Source: Alteribacillus iranensis
Lineage (GTDB): Bacteria; Bacillota; Bacilli; Bacillales; Marinococcaceae
NCBI RefSeq assembly: GCF_900113025.1
Contig: NZ_FONT01000005.1
Coordinates: forward strand, 186,001 to 250,000
DNA length: 64,000 nucleotides
Reading direction: 5' to 3'
Shown: positions 35,841 through 44,166 of the stretch, piece by piece
Numbering within the stretch: position 1 is the first letter of the stretch
How the letters are laid out: each line of letters begins with the position of its first letter
Made by a program: the position numbers and the translations under genes
The notes under the pieces: generated by a model
The model's database searches: none
Seen by the model: the letters and a program-made list of their open reading frames with translations, nothing else
Told to the model about the DNA's origin: nothing

Positions 35841-36596
35841 TTATTGTTCTTCAAAAATATATCCCAAATCTTTTGAAATACTGTCCGCGACTTTCGTAAC
35901 GTGCCGTATCATTGCTTGTTTCTCCGAACCTTCAATATATGAAATTGGCCCTACCATGTTTAACGCTGCAATATTTTTACCACTATAGGATTGGATGGGT
36001 GCCGCAATACCATAGACACCAAATTCATTCTCATTGTTGCTTACTGCGAACCCATTGTTACGTACTTGATTCAGTTCAACTTCAAGTCCTTCTAACGTGT
36101 CAATGGTATTCGGTCCTCTTTTTAATAGATCTTCTGAAGTGAACTTTTTCATTAGGGAAGGATTGGAAGACAATAAAACCTTCCCTGTACTAAAACAGTA
36201 GGTTGGCTTCCTCTCTCCAATAAAAGTAGGAACTTGAAATGCTTCACGAGCGGCGACTTTTAAAACGAAGATAAAGTCTCCTTTTTCATCAAGCATTCCT
36301 ATATGAACAATCCCCTTAAACCTTCGTGTCAGTTCCTCAATTCGGGGAACCGCCTCGTTATAAATATCCTGTTGATACATAACCATGTTACCAAGCTCTA
36401 ATAGTTTCCAACCAAGTCGATACCTATTACTACTGTCCTTAATCAACATTCCCTCGTTACATAAACTTTGCACTAATCGATACACAGTGCTTGTGCTCAT
36501 GTCTAATTTTTTTGCAATGTCCAAGTTTCTTAAAGCCGGTTCATCTTCCGTAAAACAATTAAGAATTTGCGCCACTTTACGTACAGATGAAATCAC
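35841..36596 (-). CDS. IclR-family transcriptional regulator
   Basis: A 251-residue regulator: an N-terminal winged helix (RNLDIAKKLDMSTSTVYRLVQSLCNEGML) and a C-terminal ligand-binding IclR domain (FSTGKVLLSSN, NEFGVYGIAAPI, ALNMVGPISY). The GTG start has TAGGAGG upstream. Unusually, it lies within the operon, between the hydroxylase genes and the ring-cleavage dioxygenase. It probably controls the operon promoter at 38662-38690, next to a palindrome that fits an IclR-type half-site pattern. The ligand might be anthranilate or 3-hydroxyanthranilate. Confidence 0.92.
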   Translation of the reverse strand: MISSVRKVAQILNCFTEDEPALRNLDIAKKLDMSTSTVYRLVQSLCNEGMLIKDSSNRYRLGWKLLELGNMVMYQQDIYNEAVPRIEELTRRFKGIVHIGMLDEKGDFIFVLKVAAREAFQVPTFIGERKPTYCFSTGKVLLSSNPSLMKKFTSEDLLKRGPNTIDTLEGLEVELNQVRNNGFAVSNNENEFGVYGIAAPIQSYSGKNIAALNMVGPISYIEGSEKQAMIRHVTKVADSISKDLGYIFEEQ

Positions 36597-36656
36597 ACCG
36601 CCCTACCTCCTAATTTGTATTCAATATAGCAGCCATAGGGCCTAAAAATTAGAATT

Positions 36657-38129
36657 TTAATTCATGGATAAGTTCTCGGACTTATCAAGCTGTAGTGCTC
36701 GATCAACCATAGTAAATTGATTTTCTTGTTTGTATTTATTATAGAACATTCCTAATTTTCTGACCGGATCACCGGAATAATACCTCTCGTATTGAACGAG
36801 ACGCTGTCCGAACGCTTCACCGGAGAGGTCCCAAGCCAGCTTAAAGAGTCTGATTCTGTCATAAGCCTCGACACTTTCACGACCTCCATAATATCTGTTA
36901 ATATCCTCCCGAAGCTCAGGATGCTCCACATCAAATCCTGTCGGCGATAATAATAGTCCTCCTGCCCCTATTGTTTGTATCACTTCAATAGCACGCGGAT
37001 ATGCTTTTGGTAAAATACCACGTATCGTCTCTAATGAAGTGAAAGAAGGGACTGCTTCACCCTGCTCATTAATGGCATATTCATTTTCCGCTGTACGTAA
37101 TAACGCTCTAATTGTTTCCACAGATTGAGCTAATTCACCTAATTGCGTCTGAACATTCAGAAATCCATCCACACCAATAGCATCAGCTACTCGAGAAGCC
37201 ACTTGCTGTGCAAATCTTAATTTCACCAATCCTCTTACACCGTTTTGATGTGTATTTTGACTGAGACCGGTTTGCGCATAAACGGTATTACCCGCTTCCA
37301 AGTTATTGTGTACGAATACTCTATTCCATGGAACGAGTACATCATTGAAAATTAATACCGCATCCATTTCTTCAAAACGTGAAGCTAATGGATGATCAAA
37401 TACTGGTCGTTTCCCACTTTGCATCGGTTCACGACAGACAATCCGTAACCCAGGTGTATCTATTGGAATGGCAAACGATAACGTATAGCGTTCATCCCCT
37501 TTTCTAAAACCTGGAAACGGATAAATAATAACTTCATCTGTTATAGGAGCCAGTGTAGCCAGCATCTTAGCTCCACGTACTACAATTCCTTCGGACGTTT
37601 CTTCAACAGCTCCCAGGTGGGTAAACGTGTCTTTTTGTTCATGAGCAGCTTTGCTGCGGTCGTTTTGTGGGTTAATTAACGCATGAGTCAGGAACAGATC
37701 GTTATCTCGAATGTATTTATGGTAATTGACGATATTCTCCGCCCATTTAGAGTTATATCTTTCAAAGAATTTATAATTGCTTGCCATGGATGTCACTGTG
37801 ACATTTAAGAAGTCTGGAGATCTACCCATGAGTCCGAATGTAGCTTCCGCCCATGCTTCGTATAAGTTTCTTCTCCTCATTAAGTCATCAAAACTTTTAG
37901 GAACGAGAAACGCATTTGATACTCTTTCACCTGTTTCTTCACAAATGTCTGTTATTTTCTCCTTATACTCTGGGTCATGCTGCATATCATATAGCTTTGC
38001 TATTTCTTGAATTGGCTGACGAAAGTTAGGTTCATTAAGTAAGTCTGTCACTCTTCTCCCTTCAAGCCATACTTCACGCGGTCTTGATTTTAACCCGTTA
38101 ATGTAGTCCTGTCCCGTACGAATACCCAC
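36657..38129 (-). CDS. FADH2-dependent aromatic hydroxylase, probable anthranilate 3-monooxygenase (HpaB family)
   Basis: Oxygenase component of a two-component flavin monooxygenase, 490 residues. HpaB-family marks are [21 protein letters not shown] at the N-terminus (residues about 4-24), [32 protein letters not shown] and [11 protein letters not shown]. The family includes 4-hydroxyphenylacetate and phenol hydroxylases and the anthranilate 3-monooxygenase described in Geobacillus thermodenitrificans. The 3-hydroxyanthranilate pathway in the same operon makes anthranilate the best substrate guess. GTG start, 13 nt after the flavin reductase gene. Confidence 0.85.
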   Translation of the reverse strand: MGIRTGQDYINGLKSRPREVWLEGRRVTDLLNEPNFRQPIQEIAKLYDMQHDPEYKEKITDICEETGERVSNAFLVPKSFDDLMRRRNLYEAWAEATFGLMGRSPDFLNVTVTSMASNYKFFERYNSKWAENIVNYHKYIRDNDLFLTHALINPQNDRSKAAHEQKDTFTHLGAVEETSEGIVVRGAKMLATLAPITDEVIIYPFPGFRKGDERYTLSFAIPIDTPGLRIVCREPMQSGKRPVFDHPLASRFEEMDAVLIFNDVLVPWNRVFVHNNLEAGNTVYAQTGLSQNTHQNGVRGLVKLRFAQQVASRVADAIGVDGFLNVQTQLGELAQSVETIRALLRTAENEYAINEQGEAVPSFTSLETIRGILPKAYPRAIEVIQTIGAGGLLLSPTGFDVEHPELREDINRYYGGRESVEAYDRIRLFKLAWDLSGEAFGQRLVQYERYYSGDPVRKLGMFYNKYKQENQFTMVDRALQLDKSENLSMN

Positions 38130-38142
38130 TCACATACACCCC

Positions 38143-38628
38143 TTATGATTTTTTTGTTAGTTGATTCCCATCATTCGTCTTAGAAAATCCACCTTTAAAA
38201 AACACAAGTCCCTCTTTATCCTTTGAAGAAAAATACTCTACTTTCCCAACGTATAGCACGTGATCGCCACCATCATATTCCTGCCAAGGAGAACATTCAA
38301 ATGTGGCTAGTGCTCCAGCCAATTTTGGTCCAATATTGGAATCTTCCCATTGAATATCTAAGTCTGGCTGTTGCCGCCCTGCAAATTGCCAAGCGACTTT
38401 TTCTTGATCTCCAGACAATATATTGACAACGAACTGTCTTCCTTTCAAACCTTGACAAGCTTTAGCCTTGCGATCAATAGAGACTAATATTAATGGCGGG
38501 TCAAGAGACACAGAAGTGAAGGCGTTTACAGTAACGCCATTTCTCTCTCCCTCGTCTCCAAACCAAGTAACTACGGTGACCCCTGTTGCAAATTTCCCAA
38601 GACAATTTCTCAGTTCCCTAGTATCCAT
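38143..38628 (-). CDS. flavin reductase (HpaC-like), partner of the hydroxylase
   Basis: A 161-residue flavin reductase-like split-barrel protein. The opening LRNCLGKFATGVTVVTWFGD, VNAFTSVSLDPPLILVSIDRKAK and the FVVNILSGDQ stretch are characteristic. It reduces flavin with NAD(P)H and hands it by diffusion to the oxygenase encoded immediately downstream. With the FMN adenylyltransferase in the operon, FAD is the likely carrier. It is the first gene of the long operon and has GGAGGAGGGAG upstream of its ATG. Confidence 0.92.
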   Translation of the reverse strand: MDTRELRNCLGKFATGVTVVTWFGDEGERNGVTVNAFTSVSLDPPLILVSIDRKAKACQGLKGRQFVVNILSGDQEKVAWQFAGRQQPDLDIQWEDSNIGPKLAGALATFECSPWQEYDGGDHVLYVGKVEYFSSKDKEGLVFFKGGFSKTNDGNQLTKKS

Positions 38629-38661
38629 ATACTCCCTCCTCCTTTTGTCTAAGTTATTTAC

Positions 38662-38690
38662 ATTGTAGAAGCCGTCGTTTTTTTACTCAA
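38662..38690 (-). promoter_or_regulatory. sigma-A promoter of the anthranilate operon
   Basis: Minus strand TTGAGT (38690-38685), exactly 17 nt, TACAAT (38667-38662), 34 nt before the first ATG. Directly upstream are palindromes fitting an activator or repressor site. Confidence 0.6.
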
Positions 38691-38691
38691 T

Positions 38692-38722
38692 TGAAATATT
38701 TCACTATGTGGAATTTTCTGAA
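38692..38722. promoter_or_regulatory. candidate IclR operators upstream of the anthranilate promoter
   Basis: TGAAATATTTCA (38692-38703) is a perfect 12-bp palindrome one base upstream of the -35. A second, imperfect ATTT-ctg-AAAT repeat follows at about 38712-38724. The spacing and AAAT/ATTT arms recall the TGGAAATNATTTCCA site of E. coli IclR. An IclR regulator is encoded in the operon. Confidence 0.45.
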
Positions 38723-38820
38723 ATAATTTTAAAAATTTTTTTGGGTGAGTGGTATTTTATTACCGGTCCATTATACTCGGGTTAAGGTTACTATTAATCT
38801 TAAATATTATTTTTGAATTG

Positions 38821-39585
38821 TCAACTAGAAGATAGATCCTCTAACTCGATCCCGAAGTATTTTTTTAATATTTTACATTTCTCTGTTGGATGTATCGTTC
38901 GCTCTGTTTTATTGTCATTCTCTATTATTTTTAACGTGTTATCAAGCAACGTCACGCGTCCTCTTTCAAGCGCCTTTGTCGCTATACTTTCTTGGGTAAA
39001 TCGAGAATTCGGGGACGTTTGATTATAATGACACATGGGTGTAAAATCACTTAAGTTTTTAGGTTCGGTGCGGAAGCGGTAAAGCGTAACCCATTCTTTA
39101 TTTTTCTCCACTTCGAATAAGAAATCTTCTTTTCTTTCCTTTACTCGGTACACCCCAACACCATCGTCGATAACCTCCCCCGACAAAGGGACCGGTATTC
39201 GGACGGAGTCACCAAACCCAACATCCACTAAGTACGGCTCATGCAGGGAAACAAGTATAGCAGCATGGCTATCGTCGAGAGCCCAAGAACCATCTGGTTT
39301 CCTGACTGTTCCGCTAATCAAGTGAGAGGAATAACCTAACTCTTGCAGTAACCAATGAAATAGTCCGTTTAATTCGTAGCAAAACCCCCCTCTATTCCGC
39401 AACACTATCTTTTCATAAAACTTCTCTATATCTAAATGGATAGGAACGTGACGCATGACATCTTGGTTTTCAAATGGAATATGGAGCATATGTTGGTACT
39501 GCAGGTGACGTAGAAATGTTAAACTACCTTCGCCTTTTTTGCCCTCATCAACGTTCATTCTATTTAAATACAAATATGGATCCAT
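38821..39585 (-). CDS. arylamine N-acetyltransferase
   Basis: NAT family of 254 residues with the Cys-His-Asp triad: RGGFCYELNGLF (Cys about residue 69), DDSHAAILVSL (His about 107) and VDVGFGDS (Asp about 122). HIPFENQDV near the N-terminus is also conserved. It transfers acetyl from acetyl-CoA to arylamines. It lies upstream of the anthranilate operon on the same strand, 19 nt after an alpha/beta hydrolase gene. Anthranilate and 3-hydroxyanthranilate are arylamines, so a detoxifying or storage role is plausible but inferred. Confidence 0.92.
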   Translation of the reverse strand: MDPYLYLNRMNVDEGKKGEGSLTFLRHLQYQHMLHIPFENQDVMRHVPIHLDIEKFYEKIVLRNRGGFCYELNGLFHWLLQELGYSSHLISGTVRKPDGSWALDDSHAAILVSLHEPYLVDVGFGDSVRIPVPLSGEVIDDGVGVYRVKERKEDFLFEVEKNKEWVTLYRFRTEPKNLSDFTPMCHYNQTSPNSRFTQESIATKALERGRVTLLDNTLKIIENDNKTERTIHPTEKCKILKKYFGIELEDLSSS

Positions 39586-39604
39586 ATCTTTCCTCCTCTA
39601 CCTT

Positions 39605-40489
39605 TCACATAAGAGATTTCAACTGCTCAATCCTTGAAATAGAAAAATTTCCAATCTCTTCCTGACATAACACCTTCTTGAGAAACTTTAATACTTCGGT
39701 AGCTACTATTGTATTCGGATAATCTTTCATTCTACCGCCCTCCACCTTTGGCAACAGATTAAACCAAAAGTGTCCTTTATCTGATATCTCAAAAGTTTCC
39801 GTTTGAATACCAGCATTTCTTAATTTTTTCGAAAAATTTACAGATTGGGTGGGAGGAATGACTTTATCCGTTTTACCCCACGTTAAAAAATAACGCGTAT
39901 CGAAAATTGGATGAGTCAATGCTTTTTCAATAGAATGAATGGGTGACGCTTCTATATAGATACTACGATTATCTTCATAGGAAGCACCTAATAATCTTTT
40001 TAGTCGCACTTGATTGTCAGTAGAGGTCTTCCATAGCTCTTTTAAATGATACACTCCATATGCTCCTACAACTGCACGTATTTTAAAACTCGCATTGGTT
40101 GCGTAAAGAAGAGAAAACTGAGAAGCCAAGTGACCTCCTGCAGAATCTCCGATTAATCCTAATCGCTGCGGTTCAACTCCCCATTCGTTTGCATGTCTGA
40201 TAATAAAATTGATAGCAGCTTGTATGTCATCTAAAACAGAAGGGTAAATGGAATAAGAAGGAGTCATTAAGCGATAATTAATTGCCATAGCTGCTACCCC
40301 TGACTCTGCTAAGTATTGTCCCCATTCTCTATACATTTCTTTAGAGCCTGATTGAAACCAACCTCCGTGAATTAGAATAACGATGGGTATGTCTTTCCCT
40401 TCTGAAGGACGGAATATATCAGCTGTTAAAAGTTCACGTTCTGTCTTTCCGTACACAAGATTTTTTTCCATAACAATTTTCAGAGCCAT
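39605..40489 (-). CDS. alpha/beta hydrolase (esterase or arylformamidase-like)
   Basis: A 294-residue alpha/beta-hydrolase: oxyanion motif VILIHGGWF, nucleophile elbow GLIGDSAGGHLAS (Ser about residue 116), and C-terminal WGKTDKVIPP and DKGHFWF for Asp and His. HGG plus GDSAGG is the layout of hormone-sensitive-lipase type esterases and of N-formylkynurenine formamidases (which typically show HGGYW). As it is paired with NAT beside a 3-hydroxyanthranilate pathway, hydrolysis of N-acyl- or N-formyl-arylamines is an attractive idea, but no kynureninase or tryptophan dioxygenase is in the window. Confidence 0.8.
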   Translation of the reverse strand: MALKIVMEKNLVYGKTERELLTADIFRPSEGKDIPIVILIHGGWFQSGSKEMYREWGQYLAESGVAAMAINYRLMTPSYSIYPSVLDDIQAAINFIIRHANEWGVEPQRLGLIGDSAGGHLASQFSLLYATNASFKIRAVVGAYGVYHLKELWKTSTDNQVRLKRLLGASYEDNRSIYIEASPIHSIEKALTHPIFDTRYFLTWGKTDKVIPPTQSVNFSKKLRNAGIQTETFEISDKGHFWFNLLPKVEGGRMKDYPNTIVATEVLKFLKKVLCQEEIGNFSISRIEQLKSLM

Positions 40490-40529
40490 GCTCGTCCTCC
40501 TTCCTCTTCTTTTACTTTCAAACTACATT

Positions 40530-40558
40530 TTGACACTAACTATTACAATGTAATTATC
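40530..40558 (+). promoter_or_regulatory. candidate promoter of the MOSC gene with embedded palindrome
   Basis: TTGACA (40530-40535), 17-nt spacer, ATTATC (40553-40558). The spacer contains ATTACA-A-TGTAAT (40542-40554), a 13-bp palindrome positioned to block the promoter if bound. Confidence 0.4.
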
Positions 40559-40645
40559 CCACATAGCGAAATCACTTGATACAAAAGGATGCAGGACTCT
40601 TCACCATCTATCTTGTATAATTATAGTAAAGGAGGATGGAATTTT

Positions 40646-41476
40646 TTGAAGAATATAAACGTTGTATCATTAAGAAGATATCCCGTTAAATCAATGATGG
40701 GAGAAGAATTAAACGCATGTGAAGTAACAGAAAAAGGTGTTCTTGGTGACCGTGCTTACGGTATTATCGATAAAGAAACAGGAAGACTTGCGAATGCAAA
40801 AAACCCAAAAAAGTGGCCGAATATGTTTCAATACAGAGCCTCATTTGTAGAGCCTCCTCAGCAAGAGGATGCCATACCACCCGTACGTATCACATGTCCC
40901 GACGGAACTTCGGTCACCCATTCAGATCCTGAGGCGGAAGACATTCTATCGAGGAGCTTTCAGCGTAATGTATTTGTTGGCACCCCTTCGACCTCGGATC
41001 GTGAGTTCGAAGGATTGATACCTGAAAATGTAAGCGGGCTGGAAAACCCCGGCAGTGTATTCTCCAAAGCAGCTCCTGCAGGCACATTTTTCGATATTGG
41101 AATGGTACATATCGTAACTACTTCATCCTTAGAGGAATTAGCAAGACGAACCCCTGGAAGCCGAATTGAAGCAAGAAGATTTCGGCCAAACCTCATTCTC
41201 AATGTGGAAAACGGTGAGTCATTTGAAGAAAATAGTTGGGTCGGAAAGACTCTCTCTATCGGTAATGAGGTCAAATTGAAGATAGTACAGAATACAAAAC
41301 GTTGTATTATGACTACACTTCCACAAGGAGACCTTCCCAATGATCTTAACGTGCTGCGTTCTGCTGTGAAGGAAAATGATGGCAATATCGGCATTTATGC
41401 GAACGTACTGCAATCAGGAACCATCCATATCGGTGATCGTGTTACAATAGACGGGGTAACAAACGCTTCATCTTAA
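40646..41476 (+). CDS. MOSC-domain protein (YcbX-like)
   Basis: About 276 residues from a TTG at 40646, which has AAAGGAGG 10 nt upstream; the frame is open further upstream but lacks a ribosome site. The N-terminal barrel shows VSLRRYPVKSMMGEEL and GDRAYGIIDKETG. The C-terminal MOSC domain has RFRPNLILNVE and the conserved Cys in NTKRCIMTTLPQGDLP. MOSC proteins bind molybdenum cofactor through this Cys, and the YcbX/mARC type reduces N-hydroxylated compounds with a redox partner. No partner is fused here. Confidence 0.85.
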   Translation: MKNINVVSLRRYPVKSMMGEELNACEVTEKGVLGDRAYGIIDKETGRLANAKNPKKWPNMFQYRASFVEPPQQEDAIPPVRITCPDGTSVTHSDPEAEDILSRSFQRNVFVGTPSTSDREFEGLIPENVSGLENPGSVFSKAAPAGTFFDIGMVHIVTTSSLEELARRTPGSRIEARRFRPNLILNVENGESFEENSWVGKTLSIGNEVKLKIVQNTKRCIMTTLPQGDLPNDLNVLRSAVKENDGNIGIYANVLQSGTIHIGDRVTIDGVTNASS

Positions 41477-41506
41477 ACAATTATCAACAGGAAGGAACTT
41501 CGTTTC

Positions 41507-42190
41507 ATGAAACTTATCTATTCTGGGAAGACAAAAGATGTGTATGAAAATGATGATCATTACGTATTGAAGTTCAAAGACGATGTTACCGGCGAGAATG
41601 GCGTCTTTGACCCAGGGGCTAATTCCGTGGGACTTACCATGGAAGGCGCAGGAAAAGCAGGTTTGCGTTTAACCGTATTCTTTTTTGAGAAGTTAAAAGA
41701 AGCAGGTATCCCTACTCACTATATCGATGCAGATATCGAACAAGCTGAAATGTCTGTGAGACCCGCGTCTGTATTTGGGGAAGGGTTAGAAGTCATTTGC
41801 CGCTATCGTGCGGTTGGAAGCTTTTTACGAAGATATGGAAAATATGCAAAAGAAGGGCAACCCCTTGATGCTTTCGTAGAGGTTACGTTGAAAGATGACG
41901 AAAGACAAGACCCTCCTATCAGTGCAGATGCGTTAGAAATGCTCGGTATTTTGGATCATGAAGAATACAGCCGTTTGAAAGAGTTAACCCAAAACATTAG
42001 CGGCGTGGTAAGAGATGAACTAGCTAAAAAAGATATAGAGCTATATGATATCAAACTGGAATTTGGGCGTTTAGACGATGGTACGATTGTGTTAATTGAT
42101 GAAATATCAGGTGGTAACATGAGAGCCTATCAAAACGATGACTATATGGAACCTCTTGAGCTCGAACAAATGATGTTGTCTAGCAAATAA
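41507..42190 (+). CDS. purC: phosphoribosylaminoimidazolesuccinocarboxamide synthase (SAICAR synthetase)
   Basis: A 227-residue SAICAR synthetase-fold protein joining aspartate to CAIR with ATP in purine synthesis. Motifs: IYSGKTKDVYEND, LKFKDDVTGENG, EVICRYRAVGSFLRRYG, and LIDEISGGNMRAY near the C-terminus. It is slightly short and differs in places from the housekeeping Bacillus enzyme (FVEVTLKDDERQDPPIS instead of the usual ELYYKND stretch), and it is not in a pur operon. It may be the only purC moved out of the operon or a paralogue; the window cannot tell. Confidence 0.85.
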   Translation: MKLIYSGKTKDVYENDDHYVLKFKDDVTGENGVFDPGANSVGLTMEGAGKAGLRLTVFFFEKLKEAGIPTHYIDADIEQAEMSVRPASVFGEGLEVICRYRAVGSFLRRYGKYAKEGQPLDAFVEVTLKDDERQDPPISADALEMLGILDHEEYSRLKELTQNISGVVRDELAKKDIELYDIKLEFGRLDDGTIVLIDEISGGNMRAYQNDDYMEPLELEQMMLSSK

Positions 42191-42199
42191 CAATCCCCA

Positions 42200-42230
42200 C
42201 CGGCTGCCTTGAATGATGCAGCCGGCTTTT
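42200..42230 (+). terminator. intrinsic terminator after purC
   Basis: CCGGCTGC (42200-42207) and GCAGCCGG (42218-42225) around a 10-nt loop, followed by CTTTTCTCTCT. Confidence 0.85.
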
Positions 42231-42237
42231 CTCTCTA

Positions 42238-42480
42238 TTAAGGTAGTACAATGTTTCCTGATTGGCTATCTTCCTCTTCCTTTTTATTCTTAACTATCAA
42301 ATCCTTGATCGGACAATACCTCATGATCCCTTCACCCACTTTTTGAGCACCTAATGCTGCACAGAGAATGTGGACGGAAGGTGACTTATCTTTTGCCATT
42401 TCTCCTGTTGCCCAGGCAATCAACGTTAAACCGCCAGTAATTCTCAAAATAGCTTCCCCTGTGCCGACGTTTTTTTCCAT
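42238..42480 (-). CDS. DUF2892 (YgaP-type transmembrane) protein
   Basis: About 80 residues: the opening MEKNVGTGEAILRITGGLTLIAWA fits DUF2892, in which an N-terminal NxG...R stretch precedes two membrane helices. The C-terminal tail is polar and charged. The ATG at 42478-42480 with AAGGAAGG upstream is preferred over a GTG three codons earlier. The domain is often fused to or next to rhodaneses, but none is adjacent here. Function unknown. Confidence 0.75.
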   Translation of the reverse strand: MEKNVGTGEAILRITGGLTLIAWATGEMAKDKSPSVHILCAALGAQKVGEGIMRYCPIKDLIVKNKKEEEDSQSGNIVLP

Positions 42481-42489
42481 ATTGAACAC

Positions 42490-42834
42490 CCTTCCTTTAT
42501 ATATAGTACAAATTCATTTCCCTGCCCCTGCTGCCCTGAAACCAAATGCTCTCAAGTCTTTCAAACATTGGCCTCCTCATAAAACGACAATGCAATGGGT
42601 AGGTTGGAGACCCTGAGCCTCCTGGGGCAGCAGGAGTGCTATTTCAGAGAGAACACTAGCTCAGAAGATGCTATGAATTATTCACACTACTACCCAGGAA
42701 GAAAAGAAGTTATTGCTGGTTTTCTGTCTTTAGAGCATGGTTATATATTTTCAGAAAGGGAACATTTAAATATAAAATAAAGAAAATGCTCGTCAACTAC
42801 TGAGAATAGGAGAATGATAGAAAGGGGGAGAATC
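42490..42834. other. 345-bp intergenic region
   Basis: A 61-codon plus-strand frame (42595-42780) exists but has no ribosome site and no recognisable composition, so I do not call it. I see no terminator, riboswitch or repeat of note. The region should hold the promoters of the divergent genes on each side. Confidence 0.5.
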
Positions 42835-43566
42835 ATGTTTCAACATGTTTTAAATAACACTTCACATCGTACATCTCCGCTGCCGACAGGCCCCTGGGTG
42901 ATGACACAGCGCTGGGATCACTTACTGTTTATGCATTGGCCTGTCACTCCCGAAATTATAAAGAAACATGTACCAGAAGGAATGACAGTAGATACGTTTG
43001 ATAGAAACGCTTGGATCACTATTATTCCATTTAAAATTGGTGATATGCGTTTTCGAAAACTTCCTCCGTTCCCATTTTTAAAATCGATGCTTGAAGTAAA
43101 TGTGAGAACCTACGTCCGCAGAAATGGTGTGCCTGGTATTTATTTTTTTAGCCTCGAGGCTAGTAAACTTCCGGCTGTGATTGGTGCGAGAGCGGCCACC
43201 CTTCCCTATTATCATGCAGATATGCACATGAAATCTATAACTGATACTTTCTATTATGAAAGTAAAAGAAAAGGCTCACAAGCCGCTTTAAGCCTTTCTT
43301 ATCGTCCTGTCTCTGCTCCCTTCTTTCCTGAGGAAAATACTCTTGATGAATGGTTATTAGAAAGATATTGGCTTTGGACAAACCGAAACGGAACGATCTA
43401 CTCTGATGGCATACATCATAAAAAATGGGAAGTTTATCACGCAGAAGCTAGCATAGAAGTTATGAGCCTGGCTTCCTTTCTTCCTGAAAACATTTTTGAG
43501 CGACCACCTCTCCTCCACTATGCCCTAACAAAAAGAGTTTTGTTTTGGCCAATAAGAAAAGAATAA
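42835..43566 (+). CDS. YqjF-like DUF2071 family protein
   Basis: About 243 residues. The family (DUF2071, B. subtilis YqjF) is recognised from MTQRWDHLLFMHWPVTPEIIKKHVPEG, AWITIIPFKIGDMRF, and EVNVRTYVRRNGVPGIYFFSLEA (each within the N-terminal half). The ATG at 42835 has GGGGGAG 5-6 nt upstream and is preferred over one seven codons earlier. Transcribed alone. Biochemical role unknown; the fold is acetoacetate-decarboxylase-like. Confidence 0.85.
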   Translation: MFQHVLNNTSHRTSPLPTGPWVMTQRWDHLLFMHWPVTPEIIKKHVPEGMTVDTFDRNAWITIIPFKIGDMRFRKLPPFPFLKSMLEVNVRTYVRRNGVPGIYFFSLEASKLPAVIGARAATLPYYHADMHMKSITDTFYYESKRKGSQAALSLSYRPVSAPFFPEENTLDEWLLERYWLWTNRNGTIYSDGIHHKKWEVYHAEASIEVMSLASFLPENIFERPPLLHYALTKRVLFWPIRKE

Positions 43567-43657
43567 TAAGTTTACTGTTTTTTAATTTATGAGTGTACAT
43601 TGAAGCTGCTTTCCCTATGTTAAAATAAAAATAAAATGAATAAAGAGGAGTGTTACA

Positions 43658-44035
43658 ATGGGAATTTTTGACGGTATAATGGGAAATGCCTCCGAAATTG
43701 ATGCCGGGAAGGCTGAGAAAGAATTAAATGAGCTTTTAGCAGAATCAGAAACTGTAGAGCATGCTTACCAGCTTATCCGTGACATGTTTATTTTTACAAA
43801 CAGACGGCTTATCCTAGTAGATAAACAAGGGGTCACCGGTAAGAAAACAGAATATCATTCTATCCCATATGGAAATATTACTCATTTTTCTGTAGAAACG
43901 GCAGGTTCCTTCGACTTAGATGCGGAATTAAAAATCTGGCTGTCAGGCAGCAGTGCTCCCATCGAAAAAACATTCAATAAACAACTAAATATTTTTAAAG
44001 TGCAACGTGTACTTGCAGAATACGTAACGAAGTAG
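43658..44035 (+). CDS. PH-domain protein (DUF1696, YvbH-like)
   Basis: A 125-residue soluble protein made of one bacterial PH domain: AYQLIRDMFIFTNRRLILVDKQGVTGKKTEYHSIPY is the signature strand-turn region (residues about 35-70), ending in a C-terminal helix. Ribosome site AGAGGAG precedes the ATG. Bacterial PH domains of this type assemble into rings, ligand unknown. It is followed by a separate promoter, so it is monocistronic. Confidence 0.85.
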   Translation: MGIFDGIMGNASEIDAGKAEKELNELLAESETVEHAYQLIRDMFIFTNRRLILVDKQGVTGKKTEYHSIPYGNITHFSVETAGSFDLDAELKIWLSGSSAPIEKTFNKQLNIFKVQRVLAEYVTK

Positions 44036-44070
44036 ATCTTCTTAATTTTAAAAATATAATAAATTTATGT

Positions 44071-44099
44071 TTGAAACCGTTAACATGATTTGTTACAAT
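44071..44099 (+). promoter_or_regulatory. sigma-A promoter with a perfect cre site over its -35
   Basis: TTGAAA (44071-44076), 17-nt spacer, TACAAT (44094-44099). TGAAACCGTTAACA at 44072-44085 matches the CcpA consensus TGWAANCGNTNWCA at all 14 positions and covers the -35, so carbon catabolite repression of the DUF3870 gene is expected. Confidence 0.65.
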
Positions 44100-44166
44100 T
44101 ATGTCGAAATCATTAACATTCCATAATTATCCTTTGTCTTTGTCCGGATAAAGTCCATTGTGGAAG

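Noticed and set aside
42595-42780. A 61-codon plus-strand open frame
   Set aside because: No ribosome binding site, no recognisable domain, unusual composition and no apparent operon partner.
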